Shown: positions 22,800-33,734 of the stretch, piece after piece
Layout: each line of letters starts with the position of its first letter
Numbering within the stretch: position 1 is the first letter of the stretch
Assembly (NCBI GenBank): GCA_023053685.1
Contig: JALIGW010000005.1
Span: 23,043,501 to 23,107,500 of the forward strand
Direction of reading: 5' to 3'
Length of the DNA stretch: 64,000 nucleotides
From: Diadophis punctatus similis
Lineage: Eukaryota; Chordata; Lepidosauria; Squamata; Dipsadidae
The notes under the pieces: model-generated
Databases searched by the model: none
The model's input: the letters and a program-made list of their open reading frames with translations, nothing else
Told to the model about the DNA's origin: nothing
Position numbers and translations under genes: made by a program

Positions 22800-23246
22800 T
22801 TTTCCTAGATCTAGGGTCTCTGCTCGCACCACTCATGCCTTAGCCATCTCCTAATTGGATTACTGCAATGCACTCTACATGGGTTGCCTTTGAAGAGCAT
22901 TTGGAAATTGTAACTGTGGCACAGGCAGTAATAGGTGCACCATGATATCTATGTAACACCACTGCTACATGGGCTGCAGTGGCTGCCAGTAGGCTTCTGG
23001 GTGCAATTGAAAGTGCTTGTTGTCACCTCTAAATCCTTACATGACCTTGGGCAGGTTACTTGAGGGACCACCTATCCACATGATTTCTGCCCATTCTTCT
23101 AGATTAGGCAGAGTGAACCTGCTTCATATCCTGTTGGTGAAAACAGTGTTACCTGGTGGAGCTTTGGCAGTGTTTTATGGCTGCCTGATGGAACAGTCTC
23201 CCCCCAGAAATAGAAAAGGCCCTGATCCTTCAGGAATACAGTTTTC
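22800..23246 (+). mobile_element. Degraded L2-type LINE ORF2 C-terminus
   Basis: The block 'THALAIS.LDYCNALYMG' near 22830-22885 matches the L2/CR1 RT C-terminal signature also seen intact at 39850-40881. Stops interrupt the frame. The element continues after the hAT insertion with 3' tail sequence at 24175-24360. Confidence 0.7.
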
Positions 23247-23685
23247 CCCTAGACCAGGGGTCGGGAACCTATGGCTCGCGAGCCAGATGTGGCTCTTTTG
23301 ATGATTGCATATGACTCGCAGATAAAACAAAATATTCTCACTTGTTTTAATTAAGGTTTTAAAACAATGTCGGGACATTTGGTCACCTTAAAACACCCAC
23401 CCATGCCTTTCTCTCTGCAAGGCAGGCGCAGAGAGATGACATCGCTGCTGTCGGCGCCCCACGCTGATTGGCTGTTGAAGGGTGAGCGGCGGCGGCGACA
23501 GCAGCAAGCCGGGAGCGCTCGCCCAGAATTGGAGTCAGCGAGCAGCCGGGCATCGGGGCTCTTCCCCTGCCTTCTCCATCCTCCAGGGTCGCCACTGCGA
23601 AGGTTCTGTCTCTCCGGTGGTGCCTGCGTTGGAAGGGAAGGGGGGGAAAGAAAGGCAGCCTGCGGGGCTTGGCACGGCTGGGAGT

Positions 23686-23909
23686 TGCGAGGCGGCGTAG
23701 CAACCGAGCTGTTCCTCCGGGTGTGCTAAAGTGCTCGAGTTTTTTCTCTCTCACACACACATGCACAACCTTCCAACGACCGGGTCGGACTGGATCTCCC
23801 AGCACGACTTCCCAGTCGTTGGAAGGTTGTGCATGTGTGTGTGAGAGAGAAAAAACTCGAGCACTTTAGCACACCCGGAGGAACAGCCCGGTTGCTACGC
23901 CGCCTCGCA
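23686..23909. repeat. 95-bp inverted repeat, 34-bp spacer
   Basis: The arms 23686-23780 and 23815-23909 are reverse complements with one mismatch (94/95). The arm runs from 'tgcgaggcggcgtagcaacc' to 'cacaaccttccaacgac'. A stable hairpin or cruciform is expected. Confidence 0.93.
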
Positions 23910-23973
23910 GTTTATTGTTTTATATGATTGCTTTTACCCTAATGTTTTTTTATTTTGTTTACAACCCTGAGGT
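23908..23973. repeat. 66-bp direct repeat, copy inside the hAT element
   Basis: This block begins 'cagtttattgttttatatga' and ends 'acaaccctgaggt'. It matches 24251-24316, outside the element, at 65 of 66 bases. It starts exactly where the inverted-repeat arm ends, sharing 'ca' or 'cag'. Confidence 0.93.
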
Positions 23974-24174
23974 CCTGCGTGCCCCGCCCCGTGCCCCGTA
24001 TGGTGAGTGTTATAACAACATTATTTAAAAGAATAAATTCAGAGGCTTATTATACTGACATTTAGTTGAATTCACTTTTAAAATATATTATATGGCTCTC
24101 ACTGAAATAAATTTCCAAATTTTTTGCTTTCATGGCTCTCTTAGTCAAAAAGGTTCCCGACCCCTGCCCTAGAC

Positions 24175-24360
24175 ACTGGGACCAGGATGTTGATAGAGCA
24201 GGCACAGGATGGTTGATGCATAGATGTCAATTTTTATTGGGGTCTGAACACAGTTTATTGTTTTATATGATTGCTTTTACCCTAATGTGTTTTTATTTTG
24301 TTTACAACCCTGAGGTACTTTTGTTAGATAGGTGGCTCTTTAAATTTGTATAATTGTCAC
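24175..24360 (+). mobile_element. LINE 3' tail, continuation of the split L2-type LINE
   Basis: After the hAT target duplication the sequence resumes with 'actgggaccaggatg' and then a 3' UTR with 'ttttattttgtttacaaccc', as in L2-type tails. The source copy of the 66-bp repeat lies here (24251-24316). Confidence 0.6.
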
Positions 24361-25970
24361 TATCATTATTATCTGACATTGATTCAGTCAATATGAAATT
24401 CCTTTACCACATGAAGCTGAATGAGTTTCAAACATAGAGAATCTAATCCACTGTCAAACAGGATAGAATATAATCAATTACTCTATCAAATTCACTCTTT
24501 GGGGATTTTATAATAAGAATTATCAACATCTGTGATTTTACACTGTAGTGACTTTTCCACAGATCTCTTTGCTTTTGCTTTAAGTTGAACACACTCCAGC
24601 ATGACTCAAGACAATTCGTTTTCAGAGTTATTGTATAAATACAGTAAAATCCAGCTGTCAAAATGGATGGTCAGTTACACCTAAAGTGGTTTAGAATATA
24701 CTACAGTCCAGGATTGTTTCAAGCACATTTTCTCTATCCATAACTGTGCTTAGAAGTGAGATATAAACCCCCCCCCCCGAATAGTTCAGAATTTGGAGGG
24801 GACTATGTTTAGCTATCCTAGCTATCCTATTGTTTATTCACATCTTGAGTAGCATTAATAACTTAGTTTTGTTTAAGCAATGTGATATAGCCCTTATCTG
24901 TAATTCAGAATAATTAGATCCAATATTTATCAGTCCATTCAGATATTCCAAAGACTTTTGGTTGCAAAGATGAGAGCATCTCTGTGTCTAAATGACTCTG
25001 TATTCACACTAATTAAGGAGGCCTACCTATGGTCTGGCTATTTGGATATCAGAAAAACTCAAGTTCTCCTATTTCAATCATACAGCAGCACTATACAAAT
25101 TCTTCAAATTAAAGTTTATTTTTAGACTATTGTTCTGTATTAATATCTGTATTCCCTCAACTCCTTGTATGCTCATCAAACGACATACTATAGAAAATTT
25201 GACTACAGAGTTCGAAACGATGGAAAGGGTTTTCTCAGATTCCATTTTTAGTATCTCTGGAAACTTCAGAGCCAGTGTAGCTTCTTCAGTATAGCAAAAA
25301 GACTATCTAGATTACTTTGCCACATGGGGATCTCAAGATAAAAAAAAATTGGAAAATCTTTGGTGAACATCAAAGTTCAATGCCAGCTATTAAGTGTACA
25401 GGACACAAATTTGGGTCAGTTTGCAGGAACTTGTATGTCTATTACAAATACTAGAGTATAGATTATGTTTGGTTCTCTTCCCAATTACTACAGGACATTT
25501 TGCCATACAGAGAAGAAAGCAATTACCTTGTTTACTTAATTTTTGGCACTGTTATCAGCCATTAGACCAAGGACTGAGACATGTTATGTACTTGGGAGAA
25601 GATAGAATTAAATATCTATGAAGGCAAATTGTTTGCTAGATATAGTTTTGAATAATAATCATATTTTGGTATTAAGTCAGTAGGCAATTTCATCTAATGT
25701 AAATAATATAGATTGTTATAACCAAATTGTATTCAGTTTGAAACCAATATATTCATGTGGGTCTTTATAAACAAAAAATATTGCACAATACATGATTCAA
25801 TCAAGACTGCAGACAAACAAGAAAGGATGTACTGCACAAATTCTGTATCCAGTGATCTCAAGAAATACTAATGACTCATTTATAAAGCTTTTTAAAAAAA
25901 TTTTAAAAAAGAAATTGCTTACTATGGGGGAACTGTATTGTGCGATTCCAAAAGAAGAGAATATATGTAC
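24361..25970. other. AT-rich intron-like sequence
   Basis: There is a short poly-C run near 24768 and nothing else recognisable. Confidence 0.5.
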
Positions 25971-26045
25971 TATCCAAGCTCAGAGAGCATCAAGGACTCC
26001 ACCCATCAACCCTGAGCTATAGGCGGTATATTCTATTCTATGGAA
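25971..26045. mobile_element. Fragment of foldback family P2
   Basis: 'aagctcagagagcatcaagg' followed by 'ccctgagctata' and 'gtatattct' matches the right arm of the foldback element at 27972-28159. Only one arm is present. Confidence 0.55.
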
Positions 26046-26292
26046 CCACATATGGGTATCAAACACTTCAGAAAACATTCAAATGGAGGACATTTGAATG
26101 TAGGCAAACCTCCATCAAGGAACAACTATTTTTTTCTGCATAAATGCCTATAACAATATGTCATGCTCACCAGTTATTGTGCAGTATCGGATAAGGAGAC
26201 CTGTTCTGAGAACTGGTCACATGTGGAGAGTAATTATAGACATCTCATTGAAGCAAGATTCCATTGGAAATCCAGACTTTGTATTTCAACCA

Positions 26293-26673
26293 CAGGTAGT
26301 CCTCAACTTACAACAGTTCATTTAGTGACTGTTCAAAGTTACAACGGTACTGAAATAAGTGACTTATGACCGTTTTTCTCACTAATTACATGGTCATGTG
26401 ATCAAAATTCAGATGCTTGGAAACTGGTTCATATTTATGACAGTTGCCATGTCCCAGGGTCACGGGATTCCCCTTTTGCAATCTTCTGATAAGCAAAGTC
26501 AGTGGGGAAGTCAGATTCAATTAACAACCATGTTATTAATTTAACAGGTGCAGTGATTCACTTAACCACTGTGGCAAGAAGTCGTAAAATGGGGCAAAAT
26601 TCACTTAACAACTGTCTCACTTAAATAACATAAATTTTGGGCTCAATTGTAGTTGTAAGTCGAGGACTACATG
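26293..26673. mobile_element. Tc1/mariner (Tigger-like) MITE
   Basis: The left terminus 'caggtagtcctcaacttaca' and the right terminus 'tgtaagtcgaggactacatg' are inverted repeats. The interior has the repeated 'cacttaac' blocks of this family. TA follows the right end. Related copies are at 51837, 53838 and 58232. Confidence 0.8.
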
Positions 26674-27295
26674 TATACTTTTGGTAAAACCTTTAAAGTC
26701 AGGGAGCCCCTAACCATTCTGTTTACATCAGTGCAAATTTTGGCCAATAGTGTCAAAATTTGCTGCCTTTTTGATCTTTAATAATGCCCTGGGTGAAGAT
26801 ATTCTCTGAGTAAAAGTGCATGAATGCTATGCCATTTGGTAGCCATCTCTGCCTGTTAAACTTGCTCATATTAACAAAGAGTTGTTGATGGAACTTCAAC
26901 CATAGAAAAATGCTATTATGGCCGAAGTTCAGTCTTCCTATTATGTCTATTTATTGCAGCTTTTGCCAAAGAATAATTTATTCTGGTATGAAATTATGCA
27001 TTCTCAGAACTGATAATAGTTGAATGTGATAAAACTTGAAAAATAGCCAGTTAAGTGTTAAGACATACCTGTTCTTACTCCAGTAGGACAGTCACATTAT
27101 TTGAACTTGCCCATATATTTAATTAAAATTCAAGTAATGTCTGAACTTTAGGTTAATCTTCTTAAGATGGCATTAATTAGTAGGAATTTAATTTGCAACC
27201 TAGTTTGCAATAAATATTGTCACTGTAGAACCCAAAGGTTGATGTCCAGTTTTTTTAAAAGCAAGTCCATATTTATAAAGATCGATGTTGGAGAT

Positions 27296-27327
<32 letters not shown>

Positions 27328-27345
27328 GCTGCTGCTGCTGCTGCA
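27296..27345. repeat. (TTG)n-(CTG)n trinucleotide repeat
   Basis: About 11 TTG units run directly into about 6 CTG units. The poly-leucine and poly-glutamine frames across it are artefacts of the repeat. Confidence 0.95.
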
Positions 27346-27956
27346 AAACAGTTACACAACTAAGAATATATTTCACCACAGCTAAGACAGCATGCAATCC
27401 AGTGGGAAGCAAATAATCTGTCCTATATTATCCTTATATTAACTTATATTATCCATTTTATTCAAATCCTTTGTGAGGTTGGAGGATGCTGCCATCTAGA
27501 ATCCATCAAGAATACAATGTACAAAACTAATATATACTTTATAAAATCTGCAGCATGAGGTAGAATGCAGTGATGGCTAATCCTACGCATATTTGTTTAG
27601 TTATTTAGCAGTAATAAGCCTTTTGAATGTCAAGGCTAAATTCTGAGGCTTATGAAGTAATCAACTATAATAAATGTAATTTATTAGTAATTGCTACAAT
27701 TTTTCCATATCCTTCATTTGCTTTAAGCTTTTGTTAAGTATTCATTACAATCATTCATAATGTAATAGAAAGGAATATTTACTTATCATCCATGGTTCAC
27801 AGTCATATACCAAAGGAGGAGTATTGCCCCACAACTATTTTTCATTAACACTGATACATACCTCTTGACATTCAATCTACATTGCAACCCAATCATAATG
27901 CAATTTTTACATGTAGCTAAATGTATATCTTAGTGTATGTTCAGCATAGCATTCTT
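27346..27956. other. AT-rich intron-like sequence
   Basis: Nothing recognised. Confidence 0.5.
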
Positions 27957-27971
27957 TTCTTTCCTCTTTGT

Positions 27972-28159
27972 GGTCCTTGGCGCTCTCTGAGCTTGGTTGT
28001 TTTCTTGCAGACATTTCATTACCAGGCTAGGTAACATCATAAGTGCTAGATGATGTTACCTAGTTTGGTAATGAAACATCTGCAAGAAAACACCCAAGCT
28101 CAGAGAGCATCAGTGTCCCCACGGTTCATTCCTGAACCACAGATATTCTCTTCTGTCTG
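27972..28159. mobile_element. Foldback element, family P2 (Penelope-like candidate), 15-bp TSD
   Basis: The arms contain 'gctctctgagcttgg' with 'ttttcttgcagacatttc' on the left, and their reverse complements on the right. The target duplication TTCTTTCCTCTTTGT is identical at 27957-27971 and 28160-28174. The centre has a damaged hammerhead-like core ('gatgatgttacctag' followed by 'taatgaaac'). Non-coding. Confidence 0.8.
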
Positions 28160-28589
28160 TTCTTTCCTCTTTGTCAAATAAGATGAACAGCTCAAGTAAT
28201 TGCTTCCAGAACTAAGGACAATCTCTAAACCTAACCTAACCTTGCCTAACCTGTCTTTTTCAGTTCCATGTGATCTGGAAAATATTCTTAACCTTCAATG
28301 TCAATTTTAAACTTCTATTTACATTCTGTAATTCAGACACTTTAAATTTCTAATTTTAAACCCTTGATTTATTCTTCCTATTAGGGGCAATAGACAATGT
28401 ATTGTTCTCCTTACATCAGTGGTGCTACAATTCTTTCCTTTTTCCCGTGGGATCAAGAAATCTTTGGCAGCTTGCGAGGAAGAAAGACTTACCGTAAATT
28501 CTACAACATCAAAGTTAGGTCTTCTCAAAATAAATATTAATTACAAGTGGCAGATTATTGGACACATTAATGTTTAAATAAGGAACAAA

Positions 28590-29480
28590 TGAGGCAATAC
28601 AAATACCTGGGCATACAATTTCAGGACATAAACTCACAGATCACGCTATAAAAAATGCCCATAAGTCATCATCTATCATTTTAAGCTTTTTCTATTGAAT
28701 GGAAAGCCAAACTATACCCTTGGTCTCTCGAGCTTTTCAGGGAAAAACAATTGTACAGCTTTCATATGGCATGCAGGTCTGTACCTGTAAAGATTTCTAT
28801 CATTTTGAGAGGGTTTTCTGGGAGGGACTTCTTGTTGTGTCCCAAATATTGTTCTATGTACTGAATCTGGTCTGATTTCCATAGAAGCCCAGTTTTGGTA
28901 AAGTAGACTTGTACACTGATTAAATCTGTTATAGTGCTCTTGTTTGAGCCCTTAACCTTGTTGATAAACTCTCTGGAAACAAAACTAATGGGACATTGAT
29001 TCTCACTGTCTTCTGTGGCATCTAAAGATCAAATAAAGTATAAAATTGTGTTTGGGTCACTGATAAATAAAACAATTTTAGCAAAATAGCCTAGTTCTAT
29101 GTGGTGGAAAACTTATCAAAATTTTTGCTCTGGTTTCTTATCTTTTCAAAGACTTTCCTCCTATGTACCAAAGTGTAGTTTTACTAGCCAAGCTAAATGT
29201 TGTATTTTCTGCAATTATGTAAGATAAGATTTGTAAATATCACCCATTCAGAAGGGCTATACTCTTGTCTCTCAAGATCTGTTGAGTCAGTGATGCACAT
29301 TTTATTAGTTTGTTCCTTCTGTAAAGATCCCCAGCATCTAGTAATAACATCTCTTTTAAGTAACTTCCCAGACAGATCTAATTCATTTTATGTCTTTAAA
29401 AAAAAACCAGTAAATCCAAACATTATTTACAAAGTAGCAAAATTGGATTCTGGAACTATGCTTACTATGAACCAGATGGT
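28590..29480 (+). mobile_element. Degraded LINE ORF2 C-terminal part (same family as 42291-43835)
   Basis: With frameshifts it reads 'YKYLGIQFQ' near 28595 and, from 29197, 'SVESVMHILLVCSFCKDPQH' plus 'SLLSNFPDRSNSFYVF'. Both match parts of the minus-strand LINE at 42291-43835, which reads 'YKYLDIHFQ' and 'VETVEHVLSYCPMY'. It is heavily mutated. Confidence 0.6.
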
Positions 29481-29989
29481 ATCACAGATGATGAAGATTG
29501 ATCCATAAATTTGAGTCAAAACATACTGTATTTTAAATTGCACCATTTTCTTTCCAACATTGAGACCCATTAGTATTGTTTTCTCTCAACAGGGTGTGTC
29601 AGCCGTTTCTCAACCTCCAGCAACAGCTCAGGGCCCCAAAACAAGGGTCATGCACCCACCCCGAATATACTCCAATACATTCTAATAAAATCTAGTACTC
29701 AGATCTTTCCAAATAAAACCGCTGAGCCACAGCATGCCAAAACACCCCTTTGCAAAATGCCTCTTCTTCATCCATGATTTAATGTTGTAGGAGGGAGCAG
29801 GCCTGTCATGTATTACTGAGGCAAAAATGAGAGGGGAGAATAGCATTCCCCTCTTGGAAATTTGCCCAACTAGATTTTGAGTTTATTTCCAGCTATGCTT
29901 CCTGGATAGGGGAGAGGGGATGTCATCATCTGCTGGCATTCAGAAATGCTACCCTCTAAGTAGAAAGATATATTATTTATACATTTGGA

Positions 29990-30575
29990 CCTGATTGTTG
30001 GGTTGGTGGTGGACCTTCCCTGAATGATGTACTGGGGGACTTCATCCTGCTTTCACTTGAGCAGAAGGTATTAAAGACCCTCATGACAACCGTGGACCTG
30101 TTCCAATTTTTGGAGGGGCCAACTCAATTGAAAAGTGATGCAGTAGATTTGTTCTCAGTTTGGGAACAGATGGAACATCATCCAAAAGCAGTGGGCATTG
30201 AACTTCACCCTTTGTCAGGTCTTGTCAGATCACTCTCTGATTGCTATGGGAATTTGGCTGAGTGAAGCTTTCACTGAATCCAACAATCTTATACAATTTT
30301 GGAACTGTCTCTCACCATCTGTTTTTAGGAAAGGCTGTAGAGAAACTGAATCAGAGAGCTCTAGAGGAAGTAGATTATTTGAACTGTTGGGAATCAGGGT
30401 TCAAGCCAGAAAATTGCATTTGTTGTGCTTGTTGATGATCTGTGAAGAACGGGGGAGTGCATCCATCCTAGTTCTCCTTGATCTCTTGTGGCTTTTGATA
30501 CTATTAAATATAATATCCTACTGGACTGCCTCTGAGGGATTTGAGTGGAGAGCACTGATAGATTTGTTGGACTGG
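29990..30575 (+). mobile_element. Degraded L2-type LINE
   Basis: A weak endonuclease-like start near 30010-30050 ('VLGDFILL') is followed near 30450-30500 by 'ASILVLLDLLWLLILL', which corresponds to the intact 'SVLVLLDLSAAFDTID' motif of the LINE at 40749-42287. The frames are broken. Confidence 0.55.
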
Positions 30576-31261
30576 AAGTTAATTTGCATGAGACTAAAAC
30601 TCTGATATTGGGAATTTATGCCTCAAATAAAGATAAAGTACTGATATATAAAGGACTTATCGAGAGAATAATGGCTTTTTCATATGAACATTGGTATTTG
30701 GGGATTGGAATGGAGTGATCTTCTGAAAAAATATTAAAATATTTTTAAATATAGAATTTGCTACAGTTTATGTATTTTATCACTTAAACACTTAATCTTT
30801 CCACAATATTTTCTGAGAAAAATATTAGAATATGAAAAGTTTTCTTTGATTTGATGGACAATTTATGGCTTGTTGATAAATGGAGACAGAAAAAATGGCA
30901 ATTCAAGAGATTACACATACTTTTCTCAAAATATATTCTTTTCAAGAATAGATTTGATTTCAAAGAATTTAGCTACTAGGTTTTCTAAAGTAGACTTTAT
31001 TACCAAAGACTTTTTTGGATCATAATCCTGTAAATTTCACTTATAAAAGGAAATATTGTTCATTTAGATGGAGGCTAAATGAAATATTTGCTGTAAAAAG
31101 AAGCAGTAGTGGATGATTGTAAAAAGAAATTAAAATAATTTTTTGAAAATAATGTAAATAAAAATACCGCTTTAAGAATAGTTTGGAACACAAGTAAAGC
31201 TTTTATTAGAGGTTATTTCATGCAAAAGCATAGTGAACTTAAAAAAGAATAGTCAAGAGAA

Positions 31262-31376
31262 AATACAAGCTACTGTGGATAATTATATTGTATTGTTCTT
31301 ATCCTTGCTGTACGCTGCCCTGAGTCCTACGGGATTGGGCGGCCTATAAGAACTTTTAATTAAATTAAATTAAATA
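31262..31376 (+). mobile_element. CR1-L3-like LINE 3' tail inserted in L1
   Basis: 'gccctgagtcctacgggatt' with 'gggcggcctataagaact' and a TTAAA-rich tail is the common squamate LINE 3' end. The same tail occurs in reverse at 46122 and 50058. Confidence 0.7.
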
Positions 31377-31986
31377 AGATAAAAAGGAAAGAAATAAAGA
31401 ATTTTTCAGAGAAGATAAGTATTTCTCAACAAATTAAGCTTCTACAATGGCAGTTATCTATGTTAAGAGTAAAAGAAATGGAAATAAAAATGAACTATGT
31501 GAAGTAAAAACCTTTGAATTTCAAACAAACTAGGGAAGTGGTTGGCATATAATATTATGAAAAGGAAAATAAAATAAAATGATATTGAAATTACAAGAGG
31601 CGGGTAGTCTGTTGACAATGTGGCTATGCAAAAAACATTTTATCAACATTATTCCAACATGTATAAAGGAAGTGACATATATCCAGAGAAAATAGATGAA
31701 TACCTAAAGAAATAAAACTTACCAAGGATTACAGAGGAACAGAAACAGATTATAAATAGACCTATACCAATAAGGGAAGCTATAAAAAAAATTAAACCCG
31801 GAAAAGTGCCTGGACCAGGCGGATTATCAGGTTTCTATTATAAATGTTATAAGGATGAATTTTTATAACCTTTATAAAATATAATGAACTTTATTTTACA
31901 GGGAAGATGCCAGATAGTTGGAAAAAGGCCAATATAGCACTAATACCTAAAGAGGGAGAAGATTTGACTTTAACAAGACTATAGAT

Positions 31987-32134
31987 CAGTGGTGGGTTGC
32001 TCCCGGTTTGGCCCGGTTCTGCGAACCGGTAGCAGTGGCGGCGGGAGGCTCTGCATGCACAGAAGCGCATGCGCAGAGGCATCATGCAAGTGCGCACACA
32101 AAACGGTAGCAATGGCATTTAGAACCCACTACTG
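31987..32134. mobile_element. hAT MITE inserted in L1, perfect TSD
   Basis: The termini are CAGTGGTGGGTTGCTCCC and TAGAACCCACTACTG. The target duplication CTATAGAT occurs on both sides (31979-31986 and 32135-32142) and interrupts the L1 RT frame cleanly. It is only 148 bp and contains GCGCATGCGCA at 32065-32075. Confidence 0.93.
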
Positions 32135-33381
32135 CTATAGATCAATATCATTATTGAATAAAGATGGCCAGTTGCTTACAACAATTCTAGAAGATAGGCT
32201 AAAAATACTTTTGCAAGAATTTATTCATAACTATCTATGTGGGTTTTTACCTAAAAGGCAGTTAAGAACAATATTAGAAATATGTTGGACATTTTGGAAT
32301 ATTTTGAGCAACATAATGAAAAGCAAGCAGCATTGGTTTTCTCAAATGCAGAAACCTTTGACAATTTGAACTGGATTTTTTTGTTCAAAGTTTTGGATGA
32401 ATTTTGAAGAGAATTTTATAAAATGAAATTGATCTATACTTCACAGAAAGCACAAATAATTGTAAAGCCCTGTGAGGTACAAAAAGGAACAAATCAGGAA
32501 TGCTCATTGTCTACTTTATTGCTTATTTTGGTTCTTGAAATACTGAATATACCTATAAGAGAAGATAACAGGATTGTAGGAATAAATATTTTTTAAAAAG
32601 AAAGTCATAGGTTAAGTGCTTTTGCGGATGACTTCATGGTGGTTTTGGAGTTTGGTACATTAGCAGAAGAAAAAGATGTTAACAAAACATAAAAATAGAG
32701 GATAAGACAGAACTGCTGAATAAAATGGGTTTTAAGATTGAAAAGAAAGTTGTAAGATGGGTGGCCAATAAATTTTATAAATAAATAAATAAACTGAGTA
32801 TCACTATGATAAATATGAATTATATGTTGTTTCAAAACGATCATGTTAAGACATGGAATGAAGTAAAAAAGACATGTTAAGATGAGAGAAACTACAGTTG
32901 TCAATACGGGAAGAATTTCTGTGACAAAATAAAATGTCTTGCCTCAAATGATGTACCATTTAAACAGTGGCAAAAGAATATTCTAAGTTTGTGTGGCAGG
33001 GGGGGAAACTATAGGAAGTCTTTATTTATGATGCAACTGTGTAAGGTCGTTCATCAAATAATTCTGAGTAGCAAACAAGTAGAAAAAAGACATCCACATA
33101 AAAACAATAGAAAAACAATCAAACATGCTGACTAAAAAAACTCAATCAACTAAGGCAAAACACAAACTAGACTCCATTAACATCCTGAGCTTAAGGCATT
33201 TGGGGAAAGCCAGGTTTTTAGACTTTCAGAAAAATCAGCATGGCCAGATCATCTGAATTTTAAAGGGAAGGTTGTTCCACAGGGCAGGCATCGTGGCAGA
33301 AAAATAAATAAACACATGCTTAATATTATTCATTAAATTTCTTAAAAAATTGGAATTAAATTTGAAAAGATTTGTCTACAT

Positions 33382-33729
33382 CAGTGGTGGGATTCAAATT
33401 TTTTTACTACCGGTTCTGTGGGCATGGCTTGGTGGGCGTGGCATGGCTTGGTGTATGTGGCTTGGTGTGTGTGGCAGGGGAAGGATACTGTAAAATCTCC
33501 ATTCCCTCCCTACTCCAAGGGAAGGATACTATAAAATCTCCATTCCCTCCCCATTCCAGGGGAAGGTTACTGCAAAATCCCCATTTCCTCCTGATCAGCT
33601 GGGACTCAGGAGGCAGAGAATAGATGGGGGGGGGCAGTCAGAGGTGGTATTTACCGGTTCTCCGAACTACTCAAAATTTCCGCTACTGGTTCTCCAGAAC
33701 TGGTCAGAACCTGCTGAATCCCATCCCTA
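33382..33729. mobile_element. hAT MITE ('GGTGGGATTC' subfamily)
   Basis: It starts CAGTGGTGGGATTCAAA and ends 'ctgaatcccatcccta'. Inverted 'accggttct' and 'actggttctcc' blocks and a 'gcatggcttggtg' minisatellite (33424-33475) match the element at 17847 in reverse. The right terminus is eroded, so only CTACAT is shared by the flanks. Confidence 0.75.
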
Positions 33730-33734
33730 CATCC

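Larger units (their letters stand above)
23255..24166. mobile_element. hAT element with GC-rich cargo and a 95-bp inverted repeat
   Basis: The termini CAGGGGTCGGGAACCT and AGGTTCCCGACCCCTG are perfect inverted repeats. The target duplication CCCTAGAC is identical on both sides (23247-23254 and 24167-24174). The interior holds CpG-rich promoter-like DNA (about 23420-23720, with 'gattggct' as an inverted CCAAT box), a near-perfect inverted repeat, and a 66-bp block copied from the flanking LINE. A broken TGGTCACCTTA terminus of another hAT family is present near 23381-23390. No transposase frame. Confidence 0.92.
30580..33060 (+). mobile_element. Degraded L1 LINE ORF2 with two younger insertions
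   Basis: Endonuclease-like 'ILGIYAPNKDK' occurs near 30605 and 'FRDHNPVNFTYKRKYCSFRW' near 31015-31070. RT motifs follow: 'YRSISLLNKDGQLLTTILED' at 32130-32190 and 'LSAFADDFMVVLEF' near 32613-32655, so the FADD catalytic box is still readable. Stops and frameshifts are frequent. A LINE tail (31262-31376) and a hAT MITE (31987-32134) interrupt it. Confidence 0.8.

Noticed and set aside
27167..27412. Poly-leucine and poly-glutamine open frames
   Set aside because: They arise from the TTG/CTG repeat; flanking residues match no protein.
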